DNA of 64,000 bases from an uncultured Alphaproteobacteria bacterium (GTDB taxonomy: Bacteria > Pseudomonadota > Alphaproteobacteria > UBA8366 > JADFVY01). Shown here one piece after another: positions 12,394-22,577 of the stretch. Position 1 is the stretch's first letter, and each line of letters begins with the position of its first letter. The stretch lies in assembly GCA_947259105.1 (NCBI GenBank), contig CAMYKU010000002.1, positions 1 to 64,000 on the forward strand. The letters run 5' to 3'. Below the pieces are notes generated by a model, which was given only the letters and a program-made list of their open reading frames with translations, ran no database searches and was not told the origin of the DNA. The position numbers and the translations under genes are program-made.

Positions 12394-13194
12394 ATGACCT
12401 CTTCGACGTTTCTGTCCATTTCGGCCCTGTTCGCCCTCGTACCGGCCACGATTGGAGCGTGGCGCGGCATCGGCAACCGGTCTGTACTGTTCTGGCTGTT
12501 GACCGTCGTCGCCGCGGCCGGTCCACTGGCCTTGATCGCCGTGCGGTTCGGCGGCGTATGGAGCACCGGGCTGTCCGAAACATTGTGGGTGACGGTGCTG
12601 GCCAGCGTCCTCCTGTTCGCGCTCGTCGCAGGCGTATCGCGCGAGGGCTGGCGGCTTTCTCCGCTGCTGTTTCCCTATCTGATACTGCTGGGCATCGTCG
12701 CGGCGATCTGGGAGCAGGCGCCGCGAGGCCCGATGCCCGACGCGCTGCGCGACGGATGGATCCTGTTCCACGTGCTGATTGCGGTGCTGACCTACGGGCT
12801 GCTGACCCTCGCCGCGATCGCCGGACTTGCGGTGCTCATCAGGGAGCACAGTATGCGGGCGAGGCGGCGCAGCACGCTTTCCGACCTGCTGCCATCCGTG
12901 GCCGATGCCGAGCGCCTCCAAGTCGGACTGCTGGCGGCTTCGGAGATCGTATTGGGGCTTGGTGTGCTCACCGGCATGGGGCTGCAACTCCTGGCCACCG
13001 GCAGCCTGCTTGCCTTCGATCACAAGACACTGCTGACCCTGGGCGGCTTCGTGGTAATCGGCGGTCTGCTGTTCGCCCATTATCGCACCGGCCTGCGGGG
13101 CCGCAAGGCGGCCCGGATTCTGCTCGTTGCGTATTTGCTGGTAACCCTCGGATTTCCAGGTGTGAAGTTCGTACAGGATGTCTTCCTGATCTGA
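12394..13194 (+). CDS. CcsA/YpjD-like cytochrome c assembly membrane protein
   Basis: A 266-residue polytopic membrane protein of the CcsA/ResC/HemX (YpjD) family, with about eight hydrophobic segments. The family-type segment with a conserved His is WILFHVLIAVLTYGLLTLAA (about 120-139), and a second region of short loops and helices follows from about 185. YpjD proteins are poorly characterised; a haem-handling role is inferred from the family. It is divergent from ispDF with a 102-base gap and precedes ntrB. In many relatives a dusB/nifR3 gene occupies this place; it is not seen here. Confidence 0.75.
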   Translation: MTSSTFLSISALFALVPATIGAWRGIGNRSVLFWLLTVVAAAGPLALIAVRFGGVWSTGLSETLWVTVLASVLLFALVAGVSREGWRLSPLLFPYLILLGIVAAIWEQAPRGPMPDALRDGWILFHVLIAVLTYGLLTLAAIAGLAVLIREHSMRARRRSTLSDLLPSVADAERLQVGLLAASEIVLGLGVLTGMGLQLLATGSLLAFDHKTLLTLGGFVVIGGLLFAHYRTGLRGRKAARILLVAYLLVTLGFPGVKFVQDVFLI

Positions 13195-13300
13195 CTGGCC
13201 GGTCACTTTTCTCCAATATACTCTTGCGTCCAGGCGCGGAATGACGTTAATTGCTTAAAAATTGGGCACGTGATTTATGTCGCACAATGAATGAGCATAC

Positions 13301-13315
13301 AGGCGATTCTCGCCT
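13301..13315 (+). other. Small hairpin in the ntrB leader
   Basis: AGGCGA (13301-13306) and TCGCCT (13310-13315) can pair with a 3-base loop. It lies about 30 bases before the ntrB start in the 148-base gap after the CcsA-like gene. I found no good sigma-54 promoter here. Confidence 0.3.
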
Positions 13316-13342
13316 TTCGCCTCCAGCTCAAGGCAAACAATA

Positions 13343-14479
13343 TTGACCGACGTAAATGTCGCACACGAACCGAATCGGGGCGATCCGGAATCGATGCCGG
13401 TTGACGGTGCCGCGGTGCTCAATGCACTGCCGGACCCGGTTCTGGTCGTCGGCGACGGGGATGAAATTCTCTATGTCAACAGTGCGGCCGAGCAATTGTT
13501 TCGGGCCAGTTTCGCGTATTTGAAGATGAAGGTGCTCACCGATATCATTCCGCATGACAGTCCCGTTCTTCTTCTTCTGGGGCGCGTGCGGCGCAGCGGG
13601 AGCACCATGTCCCAGCATGCCGTGCGGCTCGATACCCCGCGCATCGGGGAACATCTGGTGCGCGTCGATGCGGCGCCGATGTCCGAAAACCAGGAACGAG
13701 TGGTCCTGACGCTTCAGAAACAATCGATCGCCGGCAGGATCGACAGGTCTCTGACGCACCGCGATTCGACGCGTTCCGTCTCGGCCATGGCGGCGTTGCT
13801 GGCGCACGAGATAAAGAATCCGCTGTCGGGGGTACGCGGCGCCGCGCAGCTGCTGGAACAATCGCTCGATCCAGAAGACGCCCAGTTGACGCGACTGATC
13901 GTCGAGGAAACCGACCGGATCGTCGGACTGATCGATCGTATGGAGGCATTTACCGGCGAAATACCCTTCGATGCTCTGGGGCCGGTCAACATCCATGAGG
14001 TCCTGGAGCGCGTGCTGACCCTCGCGCGTACCGGGTTCGCATCCCATCTGCGCGTCGTTGAACGGTACGATCCATCCCTGCCGCCGGTCTACGGCAACGG
14101 CGATCGTCTGATCCAGGCGTTTCTGAACCTGGTCAAGAACGCTGCAGAAGCGGCGCCGAGGGACGGTGGGGAAATCGTCGTGACGACCGCTTTCCAGCAC
14201 GGCGTGCGTCTGGCCGCGCCCGGCGTCGATGCACCGATGCAGCTGCCGCTCGTCGTGACCGTGCAGGACAATGGACCCGGCATACCGGACGACCTGAGGC
14301 GGCACATTTTCGATCCGTTCGTAACCACCAAGCGCGGCGGCACGGGACTGGGCCTGCCGCTTGTCGCCAAGCTGATCGGCGATCTCGGCGGCGTCATCGA
14401 TCTCGAAAGCCGGCCCCGGCGCACGATTTTCCGGATTCTGCTGCCGATGGCGCGCGAAGGAGGTTCCCACCGTGACTGA
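13343..14479 (+). CDS. ntrB: Nitrogen regulation sensor kinase NtrB
   Basis: Cytosolic histidine kinase and phosphatase of NtrC, regulated by PII in the family. It has 378 residues from a TTG at 13343; an ATG at 13394 gives a shorter form and I cannot decide between them. A PAS domain (about 25-95) contains [16 protein letters not shown]. The H box [10 protein letters not shown] has the phosphorylated His155. The N box reads [10 protein letters not shown], followed by the glycine box DNGPGIP and GTGLGLPL. It overlaps ntrC by 8 bases, so the pair is translationally coupled. Confidence 0.94.
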   Translation: MTDVNVAHEPNRGDPESMPVDGAAVLNALPDPVLVVGDGDEILYVNSAAEQLFRASFAYLKMKVLTDIIPHDSPVLLLLGRVRRSGSTMSQHAVRLDTPRIGEHLVRVDAAPMSENQERVVLTLQKQSIAGRIDRSLTHRDSTRSVSAMAALLAHEIKNPLSGVRGAAQLLEQSLDPEDAQLTRLIVEETDRIVGLIDRMEAFTGEIPFDALGPVNIHEVLERVLTLARTGFASHLRVVERYDPSLPPVYGNGDRLIQAFLNLVKNAAEAAPRDGGEIVVTTAFQHGVRLAAPGVDAPMQLPLVVTVQDNGPGIPDDLRRHIFDPFVTTKRGGTGLGLPLVAKLIGDLGGVIDLESRPRRTIFRILLPMAREGGSHRD

Positions 14480-15947
14480 GGCCACGATCCTGCTCGCGGA
14501 CGACGACCGCGCGATTCGAACGGTCCTGATCCAGGCGCTGGGTCGCATCGGCTATCAGGTCCGGGCGACCGGCAACGCCGCGACACTATGGCGGTGGGTC
14601 TCCGAAGGGGAGGGGGATGTCGTGATCACCGACGTGGTGATGCCCGACGAGAATGGCCTCGACCTCGTGCCGCGAATCCGGAAGCTCCGCCCGGAACTGC
14701 GGGTCATCGTCATGAGCGCCCAGAACACCTTGCTGACAGCGGTCAAGGCGACCGAGAGGGGCGCCTTCGAATACCTGCCAAAACCTTTTGATCTCAAAGA
14801 GCTATTGGGAATCGTTCAGAGAGCGCTTACGGAGCCGCAATCACGGAGCGCTGGCGCCCATGAGACCGGCGCCGACGGCGGCGACGACCAGTTGCCGCTG
14901 ATCGGGCGATCTCCGGCCATGCAGGAAATTTATCGTGTCCTGGCGCGCCTGATGGGCACCGACCTGACCGTCCTCATCAGCGGAGAATCGGGAACCGGCA
15001 AGGAACTGATCGCACGCGCCCTGCACGATTACGGGAAGCGCCGCAACGGGCCGTTCGTCGCGGTGAACATGGCGGCAATCCCACGGGAGCTTATCGAAAG
15101 CGAACTGTTCGGGCACGAAAAGGGGGCGTTCACCGGGGCGACCAGCCGTTCACCCGGGCGGTTCGAGCAGGCCGACGGAGGAACCCTGTTCCTCGATGAA
15201 ATCGGCGATATGCCGCTTGAGGCGCAGACGCGGCTGCTGCGCGTCCTGCAGGAGGGCGAGTACACGTCGGTTGGCGGACGCACGCCGATTCGCGCGAACG
15301 TCCGGATTGTTGCCGCGACGCATCGCGACCTCCGGCACCTGGTCTCCCACGGGCTTTTCCGCGAGGACCTGTATTTTCGGCTCAACGTGGTGCCGATCCG
15401 CATACCGCCGTTGCGCGAACGGACCCAGGACATCCCTGAACTGGTCCGCCATTTCCAGAACAGCATGGCGGAATTGGGATTGCCGGCGAAGAACCTAGAT
15501 TCGGCCGCCATGCGGAGATTGCAGGCCTATCGTTGGCCCGGGAACGTCCGGGAGCTGGAAAATCTGATCAGGCGCCTGTCCGCACTGTATTCGCACGAAA
15601 CGATCGGCCTCGACGTCGTGGAGGCCGAACTGTCGGAGGATCCGCCGATGGCCGCAGCACCGCACGGCCCGGCGACAGGCAGTGACGGGCTGTCCGGCGC
15701 GGTGGAACGACATCTGCGGTCTTACTTCAATGCACACCGGAACGAACTGCCGGCGGCCGGTCTGTATGACCGGGTTCTGCGCGAAATCGAACGGCCGCTG
15801 ATCGAGATCTCGCTGACCGCGACAGGCGGCAATCAGATCAGGGCCGCGCAGCTGCTGGGGCTAAATCGCAACACATTGCGGAAGAAGATCCGCGAGTTGG
15901 ACATACATGTTGTCCGGGGCGTAAAATACGATCAAAGAACGCCATGA
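14472..15947 (+). CDS. ntrC: Nitrogen regulation response regulator NtrC
   Basis: Sigma-54-dependent transcription activator, 491 residues. Receiver domain 1-120 with phosphoacceptor Asp54 ([10 protein letters not shown]) and Lys104. AAA+ domain about 145-380 with Walker A GESGTGKE, the sigma-54 contact loop GAFTGA, Walker [13 protein letters not shown], and [10 protein letters not shown] at its end. A Fis-type helix-turn-helix occupies the C-terminus ([21 protein letters not shown]). The GTG at 14472 lies within the ntrB stop region and follows GAAGGAGG. Activates nitrogen assimilation genes when nitrogen is limiting, by family knowledge. Confidence 0.96.
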   Translation: MTEATILLADDDRAIRTVLIQALGRIGYQVRATGNAATLWRWVSEGEGDVVITDVVMPDENGLDLVPRIRKLRPELRVIVMSAQNTLLTAVKATERGAFEYLPKPFDLKELLGIVQRALTEPQSRSAGAHETGADGGDDQLPLIGRSPAMQEIYRVLARLMGTDLTVLISGESGTGKELIARALHDYGKRRNGPFVAVNMAAIPRELIESELFGHEKGAFTGATSRSPGRFEQADGGTLFLDEIGDMPLEAQTRLLRVLQEGEYTSVGGRTPIRANVRIVAATHRDLRHLVSHGLFREDLYFRLNVVPIRIPPLRERTQDIPELVRHFQNSMAELGLPAKNLDSAAMRRLQAYRWPGNVRELENLIRRLSALYSHETIGLDVVEAELSEDPPMAAAPHGPATGSDGLSGAVERHLRSYFNAHRNELPAAGLYDRVLREIERPLIEISLTATGGNQIRAAQLLGLNRNTLRKKIRELDIHVVRGVKYDQRTP

Positions 15948-15954
15948 GTCCTCG

Positions 15955-18213
15955 ATGATCAACAGCGAGCCCGCCGCGGAGCGAAAACTCCTGATCGACC
16001 GGCTGTCCGGCCTCTGGCGGCGGTTCCGGCTTGGCCGTGTCCTGGGTATCGCGCTGCCTCTGGCGGCGCTGGTGGCAGGCGTTGCGACCTATATTGCATT
16101 GTCCGATACGGATCCGCTGGGCAGCCAGCCGGAAGATATCCTTTACCTGCTCTATGTCGATTTCGTGCTGCTCCTGGCGCTTGCGATCGTGGTCATCAGG
16201 CGCATCGTCAAGCTCTGGCTTGCGCGGCGACGCGGTTCGGCGGGCTCGCGTCTCCACTCGCGCCTCAGCTTCCTGTTCGGCCTGGTCGCCGTCGCCCCGA
16301 CGATTTTCGTGTTGCTGTTTTCCGTCCTGTTTATCAGTTCGGGCATCCAGGACTGGTTCAGCGAGCGCGTCGCCAACACGCTGGAAGCCGCGAACGCCGC
16401 GGCGCAAGGATATCTGAAAGAGCATCAGCAGAACATCCGCGCCGACGTGCTGCGGGTGGCGCGCGACCTTAACAGGGACGGGCCACTGCTGGAGAGCAAT
16501 CCGCGGCTGCTCAACCAGGCGGTCAATCTGCAGGCGCAGCTGCGCGGGCTGACCGAAGCCATTATTTTCGACGGCACCGGGAAAGTTCTGGCCCGATCCG
16601 GGCTGACATATGCGCTGGAATTCGAGATTATCGATAGCGCCCATATCGAAAGTGCGCGTGCCGGCGAGGTCCCGATCTTCCTGAACGAAAGTGAGGACCG
16701 GGTCAGGGCGTTGGTGCGCCTGGACAGTTTCCTGGACGCCTATCTGTTTGTCGGACGGTTCGTCGATGCAACCGTGCTTTCCCATACTCAGCGGACCCGC
16801 GATGCGGTAAGCGATTTCTACAAATTGAAGGACAAGAGTACCGATATACAGATCTCGTTCACGTTGATGTTTCTGCTGGTCGCACTTCTCCTGGTGACCG
16901 CTGCGGTCTGGATGGGCCTTAACGTGGCGACCGATCTGTCACGGCCGGTAAGCGAGCTGATCGCCGCCGTCGACAAGGTCGGCGAGGGCGACCTGTCCAT
17001 ACGGGTTCGCGAACTTCCACCTGGCGACGAGATCGGCTCGCTGAGCCGGGCGTTCAACAGGATGACCGATCAGCTGGCGGACCAGCGGCGGGAGCTGATA
17101 CAGGCAAACCGGCAACTGGACGAGCGCCGCCAATTTACGGAAACGGTATTGTCCGGTGTTTCGGCGGGTGTGATCGGCGTCGACCGCAAGGGTAAGATCG
17201 ATCTTCCAAACAGGTCGGCGTCGCGGCTCCTTGGAATCGATATCGACAGCATGATCGGACAGCCCCTGGACAAGGTGGTTCCCGAGGTCGCGGCGCTGTT
17301 CCGGGAAGCGAAGCGCCGCGGCGCGCGGCCGACCGAGTCGCAGATCAAGATCGAGCGCGGCGGCGATGTCCGCACGTTGCTGGTCGCGATCGCCGTCGAA
17401 CAGCTGAAGGGTAAGGTCATCGGGTATGTGGTCACCTTCGATGATGTCTCAGAACTTCTGGACGCCCAGTGGAAGGGGGCCTGGGCGGATGTTGCGCGGC
17501 GCATCGCGCATGAGATCCGCAACCCTCTGACGCCGATCCAGCTGTCTGCCGAGCGGCTGAAACGTAAATACCTGGACGAGATCACATCCGATAAGGAAAC
17601 CTTCGAAATCTGTACCGATACCATCATCCGCCGGGTCGACGATATCGGGCGCATGATCGAGGAGTTCTCGAACTTTGCGCGCATGCCCGCGCCGGTCCTG
17701 CGACTGGAAAACCTGAGCGAACTGAGCCGGCAGGCGATGTTCCTGCAGCGCAACGCGCATCCGCATATCGATTTTGTCGCGGTCATGCCCGAAGAACCGG
17801 TGTTCGCCAACTGCGATGGCCGCCAGTTGGCGCAGGTCGTCACCAATCTGCTGCAGAATGCCGCCGAGGCGCTGGAGCGCGGGCACGGCCAAGGCGACGG
17901 CAAACCACGCGTTGTCATGCGGCTTGCCAATGCGGACGACCGGGCCATCATCGAGGTCGAAGACAACGGGCCCGGCCTGCCCGAAGAGGGTCGCGAAAAT
18001 CTGACTGAGCCCTATGTTACGACACGCCATGCCGGAACCGGTCTCGGTCTGGCGATCGTGCGAAAAATCATGGAGGACCACAGTGGCGCGCTGGTGCTCG
18101 GGGATGCAGAAGGCGGCGGAGCATGCGTCCGTATCGAGCTGCCGCGAGACGAAGCCACGGCGGTGGTCACCCGTAAACAGATGAGGGCAGGGGGTCCGTT
18201 GTCCAGTGGCTAA
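15955..18213 (+). CDS. ntrY: NtrY membrane sensor kinase
   Basis: Transmembrane histidine kinase of the NtrYX system, 752 residues. Hydrophobic segments lie at about 26-46, 60-82, 106-128 and 300-322, with a large periplasmic part between the last two. A HAMP linker follows (about 322-378), then a PAS domain (about 390-500), the H box AHEIRNPLTP with His519, the N box NLLQNAAEAL, and the ATPase glycine boxes DNGPGLPEE and GTGLGLAI. Starts 7 bases after ntrC and overlaps ntrX by 8 bases. The family senses redox or nitrogen-related signals in alphaproteobacteria; the ligand is not evident here. Confidence 0.95.
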   Translation: MINSEPAAERKLLIDRLSGLWRRFRLGRVLGIALPLAALVAGVATYIALSDTDPLGSQPEDILYLLYVDFVLLLALAIVVIRRIVKLWLARRRGSAGSRLHSRLSFLFGLVAVAPTIFVLLFSVLFISSGIQDWFSERVANTLEAANAAAQGYLKEHQQNIRADVLRVARDLNRDGPLLESNPRLLNQAVNLQAQLRGLTEAIIFDGTGKVLARSGLTYALEFEIIDSAHIESARAGEVPIFLNESEDRVRALVRLDSFLDAYLFVGRFVDATVLSHTQRTRDAVSDFYKLKDKSTDIQISFTLMFLLVALLLVTAAVWMGLNVATDLSRPVSELIAAVDKVGEGDLSIRVRELPPGDEIGSLSRAFNRMTDQLADQRRELIQANRQLDERRQFTETVLSGVSAGVIGVDRKGKIDLPNRSASRLLGIDIDSMIGQPLDKVVPEVAALFREAKRRGARPTESQIKIERGGDVRTLLVAIAVEQLKGKVIGYVVTFDDVSELLDAQWKGAWADVARRIAHEIRNPLTPIQLSAERLKRKYLDEITSDKETFEICTDTIIRRVDDIGRMIEEFSNFARMPAPVLRLENLSELSRQAMFLQRNAHPHIDFVAVMPEEPVFANCDGRQLAQVVTNLLQNAAEALERGHGQGDGKPRVVMRLANADDRAIIEVEDNGPGLPEEGRENLTEPYVTTRHAGTGLGLAIVRKIMEDHSGALVLGDAEGGGACVRIELPRDEATAVVTRKQMRAGGPLSSG

Positions 18214-19606
18214 CGAGATCCTGATCGTCGACGACGAAGCTGACATCCGGACCCAGGTCGCCGGGATCCTGGAAGATTCCGGATACCAGACACGCCAGGC
18301 GTCGAACAGCACGGAAGTCCTGGACGCCATGGCCGGCCGGCAGCCTGCCCTGATCATCCTCGACGTCTGGCTCGGCGACAGCGAGAAGGACGGCCTGCAA
18401 ACCCTGGAGGTAATCCGGCGCGATTACCCGGACCAGCAGGTCGTCATGATCAGCGGCCATGCGACGTTCGACATGGCTGTATCGGCCACGAAGATGGGGG
18501 CTTACGACTTCATCACCAAGCCGTTCAAGTCGGATGTGCTGATGCACACTGTGGAGAGGGCGCTCAGGGAGCTACATCTGCAGGAGGAAAACAGGGAACT
18601 CCGGCGCAGGGCGGGGCCGCAGACCGAGGATGTTATCGGCACGTCACCGATCATGGTGCAACTCCGGCGGTCCATCGACCAGATCGCACGTACAGACAGC
18701 CGGGTGCTGATCTTTGGTCCGGCGGGATCCGGAAAATCCCTGATTGCCCGGACGATACACAAGGCATCGCCACGCGCACGAGGACGGTTCGTGGTCCTGA
18801 ATTGCGCGACACTGGAGCACGACCGCAGCGACGTCATTTTTTTCGGGCTGGAGCCACGGACCGGCAAACCGCGCGGCGTTGGCGTTTTCGAAAAGGCCCA
18901 TGGCGGGACCCTCGTCCTGGAGGAAGTCGGAGCGCTCTCGCCCCAGGCACAGGCCAAAATCGTCGGGTTGCTCCATGACAATTCCTTCCGGCGGCTCGGC
19001 GGCAGCAAGCTGATTGATGTCAATACCAGAGTCCTCGCCACGACGACGAGCGACCTCAAAGCTGAAGTGGATGCCAGGCGGTTCAACGAGGATCTCTATT
19101 ACCGTCTGAACGTCGTTCCCGTCGAAGTGCCGCCCCTTCATGTCCGCCGCACGGACATTCCCGGACTCGTTCGGTATCTGATGGCCCGAATCGCCGCCGA
19201 GAAGGAACAGGTCGCGCCGGCTCTGGGTCCGGAAGCCATCGACGCCCTGGAAGCGTACGACTGGCCGGGCAACCTTTGGGAGCTGACGAACGTGATCGAG
19301 CGGCTCCTGCTGACGGCGCGCGGCGCGGCGGAGGACACGATCGAGGCGTCGTCCATTGCCGCGGCGATCGGTGAAGGCGTCCGCAACGCGACGCGCTGGG
19401 ACCACAATCTGCAAGTGCTCAACCAGCCTCTGCGCGAGGCCCGTGAAGCGTTCGAAAGGGAGTATATGCAGTTCCATCTTACGCGCTTTGGAGGGAACAT
19501 AAGCCGGACCGCGGAATTCGTAGGGATGGATCGTGCCGCCCTGCACCGCAAGCTCAAGCTCCTCGGCGTCAACACATCCGAAAAACCAGAAGGGGTGGGC
19601 GCCTGA
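18206..19606 (+). CDS. ntrX: NtrX response regulator lacking the GAFTGA loop
   Basis: NtrC-family regulator paired with NtrY, 466 residues from a GTG at 18206 that overlaps ntrY. Receiver domain 1-120 with Asp53 and Lys105. AAA+ domain about 142-370 with Walker A GPAGSGKS (171-178). The sigma-54 loop GAFTGA is absent: the region around 213-232 reads FFGLEPRTGKPRGVGVFEK. The Walker B region is LVLEE in place of LFLDE, and the usual PGNVREL has become PGNLWEL. The C-terminal Fis-type helix-turn-helix is intact (GGNISRTAEFVGMDRAALHRK). Alphaproteobacterial NtrX proteins often lack GAFTGA and act on sigma-70 promoters, so this is divergence rather than damage. Confidence 0.95.
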   Translation: MANEILIVDDEADIRTQVAGILEDSGYQTRQASNSTEVLDAMAGRQPALIILDVWLGDSEKDGLQTLEVIRRDYPDQQVVMISGHATFDMAVSATKMGAYDFITKPFKSDVLMHTVERALRELHLQEENRELRRRAGPQTEDVIGTSPIMVQLRRSIDQIARTDSRVLIFGPAGSGKSLIARTIHKASPRARGRFVVLNCATLEHDRSDVIFFGLEPRTGKPRGVGVFEKAHGGTLVLEEVGALSPQAQAKIVGLLHDNSFRRLGGSKLIDVNTRVLATTTSDLKAEVDARRFNEDLYYRLNVVPVEVPPLHVRRTDIPGLVRYLMARIAAEKEQVAPALGPEAIDALEAYDWPGNLWELTNVIERLLLTARGAAEDTIEASSIAAAIGEGVRNATRWDHNLQVLNQPLREAREAFEREYMQFHLTRFGGNISRTAEFVGMDRAALHRKLKLLGVNTSEKPEGVGA

Positions 19607-19631
19607 GCCCGCCTGCCGGAAAGCTCGCCAG

Positions 19632-21017
19632 ATGAAGGTCATTGTTTGCGGGGCCGGCCAGGTCGGGTTCAACATCGCCCGATATCTGGCAATGGAAAAC
19701 AACGACGTAACGGTTATCGATCAGGCCGCCGACCTGATCGGCAAGGTCAACGACCTGCTCGACGTGCAGGCACTGGTGGGCTCCGCGTCGCATCCGGATA
19801 TTCTTGAACAGGCCGGCGCCGCCGATGCCGATATGTTGATCGCGGTCACCTATGCCGATGAGGTCAACATGGTTGCCTGCCAGATCGCCCATTCGCTTTT
19901 CAACGTGCCGACCAAGATCGCCCGCGTCAGGCAGCAGAGTTACCTGAATCCGATCTGGGCGGATCTGTTCAGCCGCGACCACCTGCCGATCGACGTCATC
20001 ATTTCACCCGAACTCGAAGTGGCCCGTGCGATCGGCAGACGCATGAGCGTGCCCGGCGCGTTCGACATGATTCTCCTTGCCGACGGCAAGGTCCGGGTTG
20101 TGGGCGTGCGGTGTACCGAACGCTGTCCGATTATCGACACGCCGTTGCGGCAGCTGACTTCACTGTTTCCCGAGCTCAATATCATCGTCGTCGGTATCCT
20201 GCGTGACGGCGAGCCGATGGTGCCGACATCGAACTCCCAGATGCTGGCCGGCGACGAAATCTATTTCGTGGCCGACACGGCACACCTGCCGCGGGCGATG
20301 GCGGCGTTCGGGCACGACGAGAAATCGGCCCGCAAGGTCGTTGTGGTGGGAGGCGGGAACATCGGCCTCAATCTCGCACGCGAGCTGAGCGAGGCTCGGC
20401 AGGGTATTTCAACGAAGGTCATCGAGATCGATCGCGAGCGCGCCCGCAGGGTCGCGCAAGCACTGCCGGCGGTCACGGTCATCCAGGGCGATGCGCTGGA
20501 CAACGACATACTGGAGGAGGCGAACGTCGCGACGGCCGAGACGATTGTCGCGGTATCCAACGATGACGAAACCAATATTCTCGCCTCGCTGCTAGCCAAG
20601 CAGAGCGGTGTCGAACGCGCGGTCACGCTGATCAACAAGCCGTCGTATGGACCGCTGATCACGACCCTGGGCATCGACGTGGTTGTCAGTCCCCGCGCGA
20701 TTACCGTCTCGACGATTCTGCAACACGTCAGGCGCGGCCGGATTCGGGCGGTTCACTCACTGGGCGACGGTTTTGCCGAAGTCATCGAGGCGGAGGCGCT
20801 GGAAACGTCGCCGCTGGTGGGCACGCCGCTCAACGAGATCGAGTTGCCCGACGGTGTGATCATCGGCGCGATCGTGCGGGGCCCGCAGGACGGTCATGTC
20901 ATCATTCCGCGCGGATCGACCGTGATCGAAGGAAACGACCGGGTCATCCTGCTGGCAATGGCGGACGCCGTGAAGCAGGTCGAAAAGATGTTCGCGGTGC
21001 GCCTGGAATTTTTCTGA
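19632..21017 (+). CDS. trkA: Trk potassium uptake NAD-binding protein TrkA
   Basis: Peripheral cytoplasmic regulator of the TrkH/TrkG potassium channel, 461 residues. Two RCK units are visible: Rossmann folds start at VIVCGAGQVGFNIARYL (residues 3-19) and VVVVGGGNIGLNLAREL (about 236-252), each followed by a TrkA-C domain. The ATG at 19632 gives the standard start MKVIVCGAG. A longer open frame extends into ntrX but is not needed. It lies 25 bases after ntrX, the usual ntrX-trkA order. No trkH is in the window. Confidence 0.95.
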   Translation: MKVIVCGAGQVGFNIARYLAMENNDVTVIDQAADLIGKVNDLLDVQALVGSASHPDILEQAGAADADMLIAVTYADEVNMVACQIAHSLFNVPTKIARVRQQSYLNPIWADLFSRDHLPIDVIISPELEVARAIGRRMSVPGAFDMILLADGKVRVVGVRCTERCPIIDTPLRQLTSLFPELNIIVVGILRDGEPMVPTSNSQMLAGDEIYFVADTAHLPRAMAAFGHDEKSARKVVVVGGGNIGLNLARELSEARQGISTKVIEIDRERARRVAQALPAVTVIQGDALDNDILEEANVATAETIVAVSNDDETNILASLLAKQSGVERAVTLINKPSYGPLITTLGIDVVVSPRAITVSTILQHVRRGRIRAVHSLGDGFAEVIEAEALETSPLVGTPLNEIELPDGVIIGAIVRGPQDGHVIIPRGSTVIEGNDRVILLAMADAVKQVEKMFAVRLEFF

Positions 21018-21036
21018 ACGACGGAGGGAAGCGGGC

Positions 21037-21900
21037 ATGGCGCGTTTCGCTTATGTCAACGGCCGTTACCTGCCGCACGGGCAGGCAGCGGTACATATCG
21101 AAGACCGCGGCTACCAGTTCGGCGATGGTGTCTACGAAGTCGTGACCGTGGCGGCCGGCCGAATGATCGACGAGGGTCCCCATCTGGACCGGCTCGAACG
21201 GTCGCTGTCGGAAATCGCGATGGACATGCCGGTGAGTCGCCGCGCCGTGCAACTCCTCGGCCGGGAACTGGTCCGCCGGAACGGAGTCCGGAACGGATTG
21301 CTGTATATCCAGGTCACCCGCGGTGTCGCGCCGCGCGATCACAAGTTCCCAAAGCTGGCGCGGCCGGCGCTGGTCATGACGACGAAGCACATCGATTTCG
21401 CGGCCCAGCCCAAATTCACCGAGGGCGTCAAGGTCATCACCATACCGGACGAGCGCTGGGCGCGGCGCGATATCAAGACCATCGGCCTGCTTCCCAACTG
21501 CCTGGGCAAGCAGCGGGCGGCCGAATCCGGAGCGTACGAGGCGTGGCAGGTCGATGATGACGGGTTGGTGACCGAGGGAACCTCGTCCAACGCCTGGATC
21601 GTCACGGCCGATGGCCGTCTGGTAACGCGGCATCTGGGCAGCGAGATCCTGCACGGCGTGACCCGTCGAACGATTCTGGCGATTGCCGCCGAGGAATGCA
21701 TCGCGCTGGACGAGCGCCCGTTCGGCGTCGACGAAGCCAAGGCCGCCGCGGAGGCGTTCGTGACCAGCGCAACCTCGTTCGTCACGCCGGTGGTGCGCAT
21801 CGATGAGGCGGTTATCGGGGACGGGATCCCCGGGCCACTGTCCCGTCGGCTTCTCGCGTGGTATCGCGACTATGCGACCGGCCTGAGGGATACCGGGTGA
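21037..21900 (+). CDS. dat: D-amino-acid transaminase
   Basis: Fold-type IV PLP enzyme, 287 residues, making D-glutamate or D-alanine from 2-oxo acids. The PLP lysine is Lys147 in RRDIKTIGLLPN. EDRGYQFGDGVYEV near the N-terminus and the TEGTSSNAWIV phosphate-binding segment are typical of D-alanine transaminases. It begins 19 bases after trkA behind an ACGGAGGGA ribosome site, and overlaps the next gene by 4 bases (GTGA). A branched-chain (L) aminotransferase is less likely given the overall match to Dat. Confidence 0.88.
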   Translation: MARFAYVNGRYLPHGQAAVHIEDRGYQFGDGVYEVVTVAAGRMIDEGPHLDRLERSLSEIAMDMPVSRRAVQLLGRELVRRNGVRNGLLYIQVTRGVAPRDHKFPKLARPALVMTTKHIDFAAQPKFTEGVKVITIPDERWARRDIKTIGLLPNCLGKQRAAESGAYEAWQVDDDGLVTEGTSSNAWIVTADGRLVTRHLGSEILHGVTRRTILAIAAEECIALDERPFGVDEAKAAAEAFVTSATSFVTPVVRIDEAVIGDGIPGPLSRRLLAWYRDYATGLRDTG

Positions 21901-22553
21901 CAGAGGGGCCGCGGCCGCCCGTCGCCATCGTTTTCGACTGGGACAATACGCTGGTCGACACCTGGCCGGTCATCCACGAATCGCTGACGGCCACGCTGAA
22001 GGCGATGGGCCATGAACCCTGGACGTTCGAGGAGACGCGCCAGCGTGTGCGCAAATCGCTGCGCGATTCCTTTCCCGAATTGTTCGGCGACCGCTGGGAG
22101 GAGGCGCGGGGGGTTTTCTATGCCGCCTTCGAGCGCATGCATATCGAGCGGCTTCGGCCGATCGAGGATGCCGGCGAATTGCTGGCCTCCCTGTCCACCG
22201 CGGGTGTCCATCTCGCGGTGCTGAGCAACAAGACCGGGGCGTATCTGCGCGCCGAGGCCGCGCATCTGGGATGGTCCGGATACTTCGACAGCTTGATCGG
22301 CGCAGGAGATGCCGCACGGGACAAACCGGCGCCCGAGTCGTTGCATCTGGCGCTGGCGCGGACACCGGTGGGGCCGGGACTCGGGGTCTGGATCGTCGGT
22401 GACGCCGGAATCGATATGGAAATCGCCCACAAGACCGGATGCCTGCCGGTGCTTCTGCACAGGGATGCCGGCGACACCGAATTCGCCCCATGGCCTCCCG
22501 CCCATTGCTTTGCGAGTTGTAGAGGGCTATTAGAATACATAACAGGGTGGTAA
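21897..22553 (+). CDS. HAD-superfamily hydrolase, phosphoglycolate phosphatase-like
   Basis: A 218-residue HAD phosphatase. Motif I is FDWDNTLVD near residue 13, motif II SNKTG near 105, and motif IV GDAGIDMEIA with acidic residues near 170. A helical cap domain lies between motifs I and II. The substrate cannot be told from sequence; the Gph-like family covers several phosphate monoesters. The GTG at 21897 overlaps the dat stop codon, so the two are coupled. A longer start at 21858 would overlap dat more extensively and is less likely. Confidence 0.8.
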   Translation: MTEGPRPPVAIVFDWDNTLVDTWPVIHESLTATLKAMGHEPWTFEETRQRVRKSLRDSFPELFGDRWEEARGVFYAAFERMHIERLRPIEDAGELLASLSTAGVHLAVLSNKTGAYLRAEAAHLGWSGYFDSLIGAGDAARDKPAPESLHLALARTPVGPGLGVWIVGDAGIDMEIAHKTGCLPVLLHRDAGDTEFAPWPPAHCFASCRGLLEYITGW

Positions 22554-22577
22554 TGCTTCACGCCCGTCATATAATCG

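Noticed and set aside
13195-13342. Sigma-54 promoter before ntrB
   Set aside because: GGGCACG at about 13264 resembles a -24 box but the -12 position reads TTAT, not TTGC, so it does not qualify.
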